Under the pieces are notes generated by a model, which was given only the letters and a program-made list of their open reading frames with translations, did not search any database and was not told the DNA's origin. The position numbers were made by a program, and so were the translations under genes. A stretch of DNA of 64,000 nucleotides from Euphorbia lathyris. Lineage: Eukaryota > Streptophyta > Magnoliopsida > Malpighiales > Euphorbiaceae. Shown here piece by piece: positions 11,857-22,230 of the stretch. How positions within the stretch are numbered: position 1 is the stretch's first letter; each line of letters opens with the position of its first letter. The stretch lies in NCBI RefSeq assembly GCF_963576675.1, contig NC_088917.1, positions 77,114,610 through 77,178,609 on the forward strand, written 5' to 3'.

Positions 11857-13473
11857 AGTTTTAAAAAGAAGAAAAAGTTTCCGTAACTTTGTGAAAGGTT
11901 GAATAATTGGAGAAGAATATCAGAAGTTTTCTGAAAGAGATGAAAAGTATTAAAATCCGATCTTCTCTAATTATTTATAATGATGTTAGGATGAATGAAA
12001 GTGTCTGTTGGTGGCGAAAAGGTACAAATTCACATCATTTGAACATGAAGAAGCTTAATTTTTCAAAATGGTGCATGAACTGAAGAAGAAATAAGAGATA
12101 CAGGTCTGATATAAGCCCGTGTCACGACCGTGAATGGCGATTCGCGGTCGCTGCAATTTTTTTTTTGGAATCTCGCTGAAGTTACCGAGAATTATCAATT
12201 CTCGGTAAGTTCATAATTTTTTTTCTCTTCCTTTCTCTTGAAATTTTGAAATCCTGAATTCTCAGTAAGTTCAGAAATTTATAAGGCAGAGAAAGTAAAA
12301 TTCTCAACTGAGAATTCACATTCTCAGTAAGTTCAGAAATTTTCTTTTTTCTACTCCTGAAAACCTAAACTTAAAATCTCAACTGAGATTCCTAAAATTT
12401 TAGTAAATACAATAAAAGTTTCTGCAAAACATTTAGAAGCATGACTTTAAAGAATTTTTCTTAGATAAAACTTACGAAATAAAAATAAAACAAAAATAAA
12501 ATAAACTAAAAACAAATAAACATAAAAATTATGAACAAGAAGGAAGAAGAATGTAAATTTAAAAGTGAAAACTAAGTGAATTAATTTTCAAAAACTTGTT
12601 CACAAATTCAATTACTTGAATTGGAGCTTATTCGCATTCAAAATAGTCTATGTCAACGAAATATGGTCTTGTCCATTTTAACTTACCTGGAAATAATTTC
12701 AATTTGGAATCAAAAAGTAGAAGTGTATCCCAAACTTTGAAATTATTAGTATTTTTTTCTTTTTCCTTTTAGCATTTTTTTAAACGCTTTTTTTTAGCGT
12801 TTTCTCAATTTAAGAATCTAATGATTTCGGTTGAATGTCCGAACTTCTGGTTCAAGCCTCGAACAAAAAAACTAAGCACATGAATCGAAACTTTCAAAAC
12901 TATATTAAAAGTATACAATTCCTTCCTAGCGGATAAGATAATTTCATCCTACTTGCTCATCTGTCTGAGAAGAGTTGATCGGTCGTTTCTTAGAGAGATA
13001 AATGTAGGTGTTTTAAGGAAATGATAAAAAGAAAATTATTTGGTTTGGTGTAGGAATTGATATCTTCTTAACAAAGAGTTATGATGTTTTGGTGAAGGAC
13101 TAAGTGTATAGAAAAGAGGTAAATGTGTTTGTGAAGAGGTAAATTTTCTAGAAAAATCATCTGTCACGTCTGATATCCTGTTTCATAAAATTTTCTTTTC
13201 CTTCTGATGTATCTGCTAGCCAAATTTCTTTTCTGTAGACTCTTTCTATTAATTTCTTTGATAATCAAATCTCTAGGTTGTCTTTGAAAAAACTTGAATT
13301 TTTTATCTGCAAACATCTAATTGCAAACGTTAAATAACAATGAGAATTTAGTCCTAGTGACCATCCTCAATAAATAATAAAAACTAGAAAATAAATAAAT
13401 ACATAAATATATTATAAACCGAGATTCGAAATAAAACACGAAAAATATAAATTTTTGTTAAAAATTTTGGCGT

Positions 13474-13491
13474 TCCCCGGCAACGGCGTCA
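13474..13491 (-). other. Primer-binding site, tRNA-Asp type
   Basis: On the minus strand the bases read TGACGCCGTTGCCGGGGA, six bases inside the LTR edge. The complement of the 3' end of plant tRNA-Asp differs from this at one position. Such primers are usual for Athila-type Gypsy elements. The site fixes the orientation of the element. Confidence 0.8.
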
Positions 13492-13497
13492 AAAACT

Positions 13498-14986
13498 TGT
13501 TGAGCGATTTCCGCAAGTGTACGGTATACGCTTGTAGTAATAAAAGATATCGATCCCACAGGGAACGTTTTTTAACAAAAACTTATTTTGAATCGGTTAA
13601 ATTTACTTTTAAGGTTTATAATATGGAAAATCGTTTAATCGGTTTTGGTTTTGAAATTACTAGATTAAGAATTAGATTAGAGTATGAAGATGTTAGAAAA
13701 TATTCTGATTTAAGAATGAATTTGCAAGACATGAACGTTTAGTACGTTTTAGAAAAGTAAACAAATGTATTCGTTTTCATTAAGCAAAGAAAACAACTTT
13801 AAACTTTGTATGAATTATAACGATGAAATAAATGACGGAACCTCTAATTATTAGGCTTTGAACGTGACAAAACCCTTATCTGGGATAATTGCCCTTAACC
13901 AAATTAAAACTCTACTGAGATAATAATTTGCCTAAGTGTTCAACAAAGTTTCCTTGTAAAGATTTTGAATTAAATACGTTTTAATGAAAACACCAGCATC
14001 AATCCACTTCGGATCCTTTACCAAAGTGCTGCATAAAAATCTATCGAATAGAACAGACTTTATTAGATGAAATATAAATTGATACAAGTTTACAGAGAAC
14101 AAGGAGCATGGAAAAATTCACGACTTGCAAGTGAACGGGTTGTCAATCCTTTTCTTGGGTTTCGTTAGAGTTTGTCAGACTCAGGGGCGGATCCTCTACT
14201 CAATCTTCTCGTTGAATCTTCGTAATAGAGACTTGGTCGGTCTACTACCAAAATGTAAACTAAATTTGAACAATGTCTAAACGCTACTGAATTTGTTATT
14301 ATTGAATAAACAATGTGTGTACATCATATTGCTTTTTACAGAATCGAAATCTAACTTCTTACTCATTTCTAAGTCAGAGTTTCTGCATGAACTCTGAACT
14401 AATCTTCTCTTCTAACTCTCTCATTATATTTCAACTCTCAAATCAACTCTTTATTTATAGATGTTGAAGAGTCGTGATTGAAGGGTCGTGTCCGTTATGG
14501 AGAGTCGTGTCCGCTGTGGAGAGACGTTTCTATCCGCTTGAACGAACGCGTTTTTTGGATTTTAAACATGTGTTCATTGTACTTGGAGGAATTTCTAATC
14601 TTACCGAGAATGGAAATTCTCGACCGAGAATGGGAAGCAACATTTGGTCTTCGAACTAAGGGAATGAGAGGCTGAAGGGAGCGTGTCGCGACCGAGAATA
14701 GGGAGGCCGCGGTCGCGGCACGGAACTTTTTCGTCGTCTTCGGCTTTCGTTCTCGTCCTTGATTTGGCGTTATTAATTTTCATCATCTTCGACTCCTTTT
14801 GTAGGGTTTTTCTTCTGTTTTTGAGCTCTTTTCGTTCCTATTTGGATTTTACCAAATATAGATGTACCTTGCATGAAAGAAACATATTCGAGAGTAAAAA
14901 CATTCTAAACAGATATAAACAGCATAATTTCGTAGTAATATTGATGTAATTATTGATGATATATTAGGTATATTTTGGGCTTAACA
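13498..14986 (-). repeat. 5' LTR of the LARD-like element
   Basis: This is the right-hand LTR on the plus strand, read as the 5' LTR because the primer site adjoins it at 13,474-13,491. It has the same length as its partner. The differences are mostly transitions spread along its length, plus compensating one-base indels. Confidence 0.92.
14452..14459 (-). promoter_or_regulatory. TATA box in the 5' LTR
   Basis: On the minus strand the sequence reads TATAAATA, followed by AAGAGTTG. It is the best core-promoter candidate for transcription of the element leftward. The same box is kept in the other LTR at 7,095-7,102. Confidence 0.55.
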
Positions 14987-14999
14987 CATTCCTTTTCAT

Positions 15000-15530
15000 C
15001 CACTTGTATCGGTTGTGATTCTAATTTCTATTAATGAAAGATTTTTACAGTAAATTATAGAACTAAATCTTGGGAGAGACTCGTTTACATATTTAGACTC
15101 ATTCCTATACATGTTATCCAAATAGACTTTTCCACTTCTAAAATAACCATAACATTTCATTTTTCTCCCTAACCCTCCTCATTCTTCCTCCTATTGCGAA
15201 CGGCGGTGATTTGAGAACGGAAAAAAATGTCCGGCTAGAATGGGTAAAACAGGAAAGAAGAAGGACCGTGATAAACTGAAATTGAATGTATGTCCCTCCA
15301 CATGTGTGTTTGTTTTCTTCTACTTGATGTTGGTTAGGTTTTAGGATTTATACATGGACTTGTTGTGATATGTTCGTTTAGGCTTAGATATTAGTGTTTA
15401 ATAGCTATATTGGTGATTTTCGAAATAATTTGTGTTTATATGTGTGAATCATGCTTAGTCGGATTAATTTGTGTTGTTTTCTGGCACTGAGAACTGGTTT
15501 TCGACAGTTTGCATTTTTTGAATTCACTTT
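15000..15530. other. Intergenic stretch, no gene seen
   Basis: This is ordinary AT-rich DNA to the right of the LARD-like element. A short run near 15,170-15,290 is richer in coding-like codons but has no open frame of note. Nothing is recognised. Confidence 0.4.
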
Positions 15531-15539
15531 GCATTTCTT

Positions 15540-15810
15540 AAAATTTGAAAACCCTAGTCGCATATCGATGGAATGTGATCACTTTGTGGATTTACGAATA
15601 GATTGACCCTTAATGAAGTCATCGCATTTCGATGAAATGCGATCACTATGCCTATATACAAATAGTTAAAACTATAATGAGATAGTCACATTTCAATAAA
15701 ATGCGATATAGATACATTGAGCGCGAATCGTATTTAGTAGTCTCTTTCTTATTTACATGAAAATGCGATGAGTTATGTATGTCATTTAGTGAAATGTGAC
15801 GAGTTCTAAT
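15540..15810. repeat. Dispersed palindromic word array
   Basis: Variants of CGCATTTCGATGAAATGCG occur at about 15,558, 15,624, 15,686 and 15,757-15,800, about 65 bp apart. The copy near 15,624 is an almost perfect palindrome followed by ATCACTATG, and the first copy is followed by ATCACTTTG. Nothing is encoded. Confidence 0.55.
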
Positions 15811-15930
15811 ATATTGTGTGTTTTTTTTAAATAGCTTAATTGACGTTTGAAGACAAATGTTGAACGTGATTTGGAAACAAATGTTGAACATGATTATGAA
15901 AGTTGTTTAGTAACAAATGTTTTCAAACAG

Positions 15931-17150
15931 GCCTTGTGAAAGACTTATTGAATGATTATGGGGGATGGAATGAAGAGATCATCAACAATAATTTTAATAG
16001 TCATGATGATGCGCTTATTCGTTCCATTCCTGTTAGACGTAGGAGGGTAGAAGATGGATGGTTCTGGCCGAAGGATAAATCTGGAGAGTACACGGTAAGA
16101 AGCGGATACTTTCAAGCATTGGGACCAATACCGATGTCTTTGATAGATACAAATCGAATCAACGGGCATTTAATTTGGAACCTGAAGGTAGCACCGAAAA
16201 TTAAGAATTGTCTATGGAGAATATTTACTAACTGTTTACCAACGCTAAACAACCTTGCATCCCGTCATAGCTCTCTTTCTAATTGTTGCCCCGATTGTGG
16301 CGCATTTGGAGAAAATGAATTTCATGTTTTCATCGGGTGTCTGCAGGCGTATCAGGTTTGGCAAAAAAAAATTCAAGATAATCGAATGGATCAGATTACC
16401 AGCTTCATTCAGTGGTTTATCAATCTCCTTGAAAATGCAACGAGCGATTGTAATCGTATCGCAATGATATGTTGGCAATTATGGAAGGCGCGGAATGACA
16501 AAGTATGGAACGATAAGCTCCGCACCCCTGAGGAAATATGTCATTCGGCAGCAACAGAACTTGTGGCTTGGCAGGCTGCACAAAATTGTCATCGGAGTCA
16601 GGCTACTCCATATTCAAATGCACAAAGTAAGTGGAGAAAGCCCAGCGTCGGCAGCTTCATATGCAATGTTGACGCAGACATTGATAGCCAAAACAATTTC
16701 TGTTCATATGGTTTTCTTCTACGAGATCACCAAAGGCGATGTTTTGCGGCTCGTATGAGCTATCTTGCAGATACAGTTAATCCTCCCTTGGCAGAGGCTA
16801 TGGCGATCCGCGAAGCGTTATCATGGGTCAAGGATTTCAATCTAGGACACGTCGAATTTCAATCTGATTATTTGGCGGTGGTTCGGGATATTCAACATCA
16901 AAACATTCGATTATCATATTTGTCTGATATTATTTGTGAGTGTTGTGATTTATTACGAGATTTGAACACTTGTTCTATCTCTTTTGTGAAACGATCAGCG
17001 AATTTAGCAGCCCATAGTCTTGCTAAGGCTGTTACTTCTATTTCTGTTCGTGGTGAGTGGGCTTGTCCAGCATCATTTATACTTGATGTTCTTTCTTCTG
17101 ATTTAAGATGATAATAAGTTATGTTTTATTCAAAAAAAAATGTTTTTTTT
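15931..17150 (+). mobile_element. 5'-truncated plant L1-type LINE (3' end of ORF2)
   Basis: An open frame of about 400 codons (15,903-17,111) carries the end of a LINE ORF2. It has a zinc-binding RVT region (motif CCPDC...HVFIGC, about residues 128-144 of the frame) and then an RNase H domain of the plant RVT_3 type. The RNase H has NVDAD, AEAMAIREAL and FQSD as acidic motifs, and NLAAHSLAKA at the end. A short A-run follows at about 17,131-17,139. The frame has no ATG at its start; it opens with TTG in flanking DNA. It is therefore a fragment, not a self-standing gene. Flanks share AAATGTTTT on both sides, a possible target duplication. Confidence 0.85.
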
Positions 17151-17508
17151 TCCAAAAATAGCTTAACTGGTGTTTAAAATTGTTTAGTAACACATTTATT
17201 ATGAAAATAAATTTTTTATTTTCTAAAATCAATATTTTTGAAGCTTTGGCACTCTAAAACATTAACCCTTTTTTCTCTCATGAGAAAATTTATAAATGAG
17301 CTCAAAATTAAAAGGTTAGAATATTAAAATGGTTTAGAACATCATTAAGTATTTGAATTTTTTAATTTTGAAGCCCTTAACACTCATTTTAATTTTGAGA
17401 TCATTGTTTTTACCGAAATGAAAAACCTCAAACATATCCTAGTAGCAAACGAAAAGTTCTCGTTTTCACAATTTTTCTTTTACTTTTTTACATTATCTTA
17501 ATATATAA
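17151..17508. repeat. Dispersed repeat shared with 21,890-22,140
   Basis: From about 17,205 to 17,460 this spacer matches 21,890-22,140 with mismatches. Shared words include GAGCTCAAAATTAAAA (17,296), CATATCCTAGT and TTTTAATTTTGAG. It appears to be an old intergenic repeat. No gene. Confidence 0.55.
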
Positions 17509-18000
17509 GGGTAAATTACATCCATGGCCATTGAATTTTGCTTTTATTAACGGTGTGATCACTAAGCTTCAAAACTTAATATAAAAGTCACTCAACTTTA
17601 GACTTTTTAACACATGTGGCCACTAAACTTAACTAACTTCTCAAAATGACCGTTAACGACCTCAAAATGAAAATATTCAAGATCAAAGTTGTTCAGGAAT
17701 TTTTTTATTTTCCAAATTCACCATTTTTTTGAGCTTTTTCTCTCTAAAAAATAATTCTCTCTCCTAACCAAACAATACATGAATGGCCTCAAAATGAAAA
17801 TTTTCAAAAATTAAAGTTGATTAAAATATCATTAATTCTTAGAATTTTTAGTTTGAGACCGTCAACAGTCGTTTTGAGACGTTGAATGGACACGGGTGTT
17901 AAAAAGTCTAAAGTTTAGTGACTTTTATGTTAAGTTATGCAGTTCAGTGGTCATACTGTTAAAAAAAGCAAAGTTCAATGACCATGGGTGTAATTTACCC
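17509..18000. mobile_element. Mutator-like MITE, same family as 3,160-3,643
   Basis: The left end GGGTAAATTACATCCATGG is answered by CCATGGGTGTAATTTACCC. Inside are the family words AACTTCTCAAAATGACCGTT and CAGTCGTTTTGAGACGTTGA, in inverted order. I could not see a convincing target duplication. Confidence 0.75.
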
Positions 18001-18171
18001 CTTTTTTTTTTTGCTATATATAAAGATACAAGATAAAGATGCATTACATGTGATGGATCCCAATAATTGAAAAAATTTGGATGTGGAGTTAATATCCATC
18101 AATCAACCAATGGAATTCAAATTTCATTTCATTTCACATAATCTCTAATCCTATATATATATCTAATAAGG

Positions 18172-18690
18172 GTTTTGCTATTTACCATCCCCAAATTACT
18201 TATCACCGTCCTAATTTGGACAACTTTGCCCTTTTCATAAATTTTTTTCAAAACTGAATTTATTTTTTTATTTGAGAGAATCGGCCAAAATTTGGCCTAA
18301 ACGGATGCGGCATCCGTTCCCGCCATGGGCCGAACAGATGCGGCATCTGTTCCCGCCAAATTTTGGCCGATGCAAAATCGTAAATGTTTTAGTGACGAAA
18401 AATACTAAATCGTTCAATTTTTTGTGACAAAATATGTAAAATCGTCATAAAAAATATATATTATTTTCATGAGTTCTTTGATAAAAAAAAAACGTAAATT
18501 TTAATGTTTCCGACTTATAATCATCCATTTCCGGACACATCAATTATTTTCATAATTTCAATTATTGTTGTTCGGGTTTATGATTTTGGAGAGAAAATTT
18601 TCAGTTTTTGATAGAAATTATAAGAAGGGATAAAACGTTGACATTGAAGCGGTGATAAATAATTTGGAGGCGATATTTAACAACTTAATC
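18172..18690. mobile_element. Inverted-repeat element
   Basis: TTGCTATTTACCATCC...AAATTACTTATCACCG at the left pairs with CGGTGATAAATAATTTGG...TATTTAACAA at the right. The interior carries a repeated word, GGATGCGGCATCCGTTCCCG, itself near-palindromic, and its variant with AGATGCGGCATCTG. No open frame. Confidence 0.6.
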
Positions 18691-18887
18691 TAATAATCAT
18701 AATGCCCCCAACCCAACAACCTAATGCCACTCATATCAAAAGGCTCTCATATATTCGTTTCATGTCATGTGGACCTGAAAGAAAAAGAAGCGCAAGGATT
18801 TGAAATTTGGATGGGGTTCTCATGCTTGCTTTTTAGGTGGAATAATTGCCATACCCATATCATGCGAGTCTCGTCAATCTTTTTGGT

Positions 18888-19520
18888 AGGGCTGTAAATG
18901 AGTTGAGCGGCTCGGTGATCGGCTCGATAAAAGTTCGGTTCGATTTGTAAATGAGCCGCTCGTGAACACGATTTACTGGCTCGGTTCGTAAACGAGCCGA
19001 GCTTGAACATGCCAAAGCACGGCTTGAAATCCCGCGAGCAGGCTCGATTAGAACATTTATGAACAAATTTTAGTTTTGTAGAAAACTATATAGTTTTGTG
19101 TTAGTTCACAAATATCTAAACTTAATATTATTTCATTTGCTTCATTCACAAACATAATAAATGAGTAATAGACGAACTATTTGTAAGCATCTTGTTTATT
19201 TATTCACGAACTTTGCTTGTGAGCTTGTTTATGTACACAATTAAAGAGTTATTTGCGAGTGAACTTCACAAATAGAATTAACGATTTACTCACAACAATT
19301 CATGGTTAGATAATTTTCTTAATGAACCAAGTCCAAAGAGGATTTTGGCTCGAAACAAGCTCGAAGCTCGGCTCAAGCTCGTTGAGCAAGCCAAAGCTCG
19401 TCTCGGGCTCGGCTCGTTAATTTTATAACAAGCTCGGTTTGGGTTCGAGCTCGTTAATTTTATAGCGAGCCGAACTTGAACAGGCCAAAGCTCGGCTCGG
19501 CTCGGCTCGATTACAGCCCT
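18888..19520. mobile_element. TIR element rich in GAGCTCG/CGAGCC words
   Basis: AGGGCTGTAAATGAG at the left and CTCGATTACAGCCCT at the right form the ends. The interior is packed with GGCTCG and CGAGCC words in both orientations, which also creates spurious minus-strand frames. The terminal motif is common in plant non-autonomous DNA elements. No transposase and no clear target duplication. Confidence 0.65.
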
Positions 19521-19640
19521 ATTTTTTGCTATATGTATAAAAGACAAAAGGCTCTCACATCACATGTGTCTTCTTTTGTTTTTAACTCTATCTACAGTTA
19601 TAAAAATTAATAATTATGCTTTTGAAACTTGCTTTTATTT

Positions 19641-20103
19641 GGATAAATTACACTTAGGGCCACTGAAATTTATTCATTTTAACATTATGAACATTAGATT
19701 TTACGCTTTTTAACACCAGTGACAACTCAATGTCTCAAAACAATAATTGACGTCTTCAAATAAAAAATTTAAAGAGTTAATAATATTCTAAGGAACTTTA
19801 ATTCTTGAAAATTTCCGTTTTGAAGTCATTTAGGTATTGTTTGGTTGGGAGAGATAGTGAATTTTTTATAAAGGGAAAGCTCAACAAAATATGATTTTGG
19901 AAAATAAAATATTTGGTTTCATGGTACATGTCGTTCTGAACAACTTTAATTCTTGAATATTTTCATTTTGAGGAGTTAGTTAAAATTGAGTGGCAATCAG
20001 TATTAAAAAGTGTAAAATTTAGTGACCAACCATTAAGAATTGAAGTTTAATGGCCATAATATTAAAATAGATAAAGTTCAATGGCCATGGATATAATTTA
20101 CCC
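19641..20103. mobile_element. Mutator-like MITE, third copy of the family
   Basis: GGATAAATTACACTTAGGGCC at the left is matched in reverse by GGCCATGGATATAATTTACCC. The flanks CTTTTATTT and AATTTATTT may be a decayed nine-base duplication. Internal words such as TCTTGAAAATTTCCGTTTTG match the other copies. Confidence 0.7.
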
Positions 20104-20137
20104 AATTTATTTTCACTATTTTTCTAACGTGGATTAC

Positions 20138-21039
20138 TAAACCCAGCCATGAATTCCCACCCCTAGCCCCGTGAAAAGACCAAACTACCCTTTACCTAAA
20201 ATTTGAAAAAAAACAAAACCTCTCAAATACCCTACACACTCTTTGATCAAATCCGGACTAATTTGTGAACCAAAACATGGAGTGTAACAACAACCGTAAA
20301 GGGAAAGCGAAAATAATAAGATTTACCGTTTTTGTTTTTTGATTTAAGCTTAAAAATTGAATCTGTTGGTGATTTTTTAAAAACGCCGGAATCGCAGTCG
20401 AGCGTATGAACATCACGCCCAACCTACGGTTCCGGCGTATGAATATCACGCCCGACCTGTGGTTCGGGCGTGAGGCTATCACGCCCGACCTATGGGTCGG
20501 GCGTGATGTTCATACGCCGGAACCGTAGGTTGGGCGTGATGTTCATACGCCCGACCTATGGTTCGGACGTGATGTTCATATGCTCGAGGGGCTTTTGAAT
20601 TTTTTTAAAAAAAAAATCATATTTACGTTTTAATTAAATTGTTAAATGTTTACATTAATTTTGTTAATTCAGGTATTTACGGGTTATATTCAATAGCGGA
20701 CTAATTTTTTTACGGATTTAATTCAACAACGGACTAATTTTTTTTACGTAACAAGTATTTACGGATTTAATTCAATAGCGGAAAAGCTATTTTTTTACCT
20801 CTCCCGATACACGGGCGTGTGGCTATCACGCCTCACAGTGTGGTCGGGCGTGATAACCCCACGTCTCAGCTTGTGGTCGGGCGTGTAGCAATCACGCCCG
20901 ACCACACGGTGAGGCGTGATAGCCACACGCCCTCGTGTCGGGAGAGCAAAAAAAAAATAGCTTTTTCCTTCCCAAAACTCATGAAAGGGTATTTTCGTCC
21001 TTTCACGGGGCTAGGGGTGGGAATTTGGGGCTGGGTTTA
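20138..21039. mobile_element. TIR element with GC-rich hairpin clusters
   Basis: TAAACCCAGCC...CCCACCCCTAGCCCCGTGAAA on the left pairs with TTTCACGGGGCTAGGGGTGGG...GGCTGGGTTTA on the right. Inside are two clusters of repeated, self-complementary GC-rich words (20,398-20,585 and 20,805-20,935) such as CACGCCCGACC and GGTCGGGCGTG. These stand out from the AT-rich surroundings. No transposase frame is present. Confidence 0.75.
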
Positions 21040-22230
21040 ACAACACCCTTTTCTAACTCACCACCGCATATGAAACTTGTTTATAAGATATTGTTTTTCT
21101 TTAACTCCTACAAACTACTCAGGAAATTATGGGTAAAATTATAACATTTTAGATTTTAGAAGTAAAATTGATCTTGATCTAAAATGTTAGGGGTATTTTT
21201 GCATATTAATCCTATTTTCTTTTATGGTGTTGAGAAAAAAAAACATATTTAATTTCAATAATTTTATGTTTCATCTTAATGCTTTCTTTTTCAATTTGTT
21301 TCGTTTGACAAGTTGAATTACTGAAGAAGTCCATGTAATTTTTCTTTTATCCATTTGTTTGGTTTGTGGTCATGTAATAATTTCTATACACGCGGTTAGA
21401 GTTTGCTAACATTTCTATTATATATTTTGAGTGACGATAGTAATTAACGGTTAAATTTATCTTAACGAAATGCTAATATATGTTTCTGAATACTTTATCA
21501 CAATATTCGTCAGTTCAGATTTTCCATAATTTTATTTGTATTACGTAATTTTAATTCAATAATATTTTTATACTCTTATTATTGCTCTTCCCAGGGGACG
21601 GAGTCAGCCCATGGTTTGGAGGGCTCCGGCCCTCCCCACTGCCGGTTCCACCCTTGAGTAGCGGTCTTTCAATAGTTTGCAGCCCTCCTAATTTTCGTTC
21701 ATATTAATGTATTTGTAGCATTATTACAATATCCTAAGATAGTTGAGTTGGTTAGACTATATTTTTTAATACAAACGGGTTGAACTTCGGAAGCTAACTC
21801 TGGCAGTAACCGCAGGGCTAAAATTAGCCCCCCCAAACGTAAATTCATGACTCTGCAACTGGCTATTCTTGTTTAATTTGTAATCTTGGACTAATATTTT
21901 TTATTTTACAAAATAATCAATTTTTGAAATTTTTTCTTTAAAACATTCGGCTTCTCTTTTCTCACCAAACAATATCTAAAGAAGCTCAAAATTAAAAAGT
22001 TGAAGAATTAAAATATCATCAAGTCTTTAATTTTTCCAATTTTAAGGTTATCAATGCTTTTAATTTTGAGGTCATTATTTTCAATAAAGAGAAAAGCCTC
22101 ATGCATATCCTAGTCGCAGAAGAAAAACTTCAAGTATTAGTTTGACAAAAAAAAAATATAAATAAAAGTAAAAGCTGGTCGTTTTTTTTTTGTGGACCTA
22201 TTATCTGAGATCTTCTTCTTTTTAATATGG
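21040..22230. other. Intergenic spacer with transposon debris
   Basis: A short G/C-rich segment near 21,590-21,680 (GGAGGGCTCCGGCCCTCC) resembles the edge of a plant non-autonomous transposon but I cannot find its partner. From 21,890 to 22,140 lies the second copy of the dispersed repeat seen at 17,205-17,460. No gene. Confidence 0.45.

Larger units (their letters stand above)
6142..14986 (-). mobile_element. Complete non-autonomous LTR retrotransposon (LARD-like)
   Basis: Two LTRs of equal length (1,489 bp) face the same way, start TGTT and end AACA. They are flanked by the five-base duplication CATTC (6,137-6,141 and 14,987-14,991). The primer-binding site beside the right LTR reads on the minus strand and matches the 3' end of tRNA-Asp with one mismatch, so the element lies on the minus strand. 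The 5.9-kb interior has no reverse transcriptase, protease or integrase frame, only short antisense-looking frames and a SINE. tRNA-Asp priming is typical of Athila-type Gypsy elements, so parentage there is likely but inferred. I count about 40 LTR differences by eye, so the insertion is not very recent. Confidence 0.9.

Noticed and set aside
15903..17111. A stand-alone 402-codon cellular gene
   Set aside because: It has no ATG, begins in flanking DNA, and its domains are those of a LINE ORF2 end followed by an A-run.
18765..19547. Minus-strand frames rich in Arg, Ser and Ala
   Set aside because: They come from repeated GAGCTCG and CGAGCC words inside a TIR element.
20258..21144. Frames over the GC-rich hairpin clusters
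   Set aside because: The repeats create them; they read as Arg/Pro/His-rich low-complexity sequence and match no family that I know.
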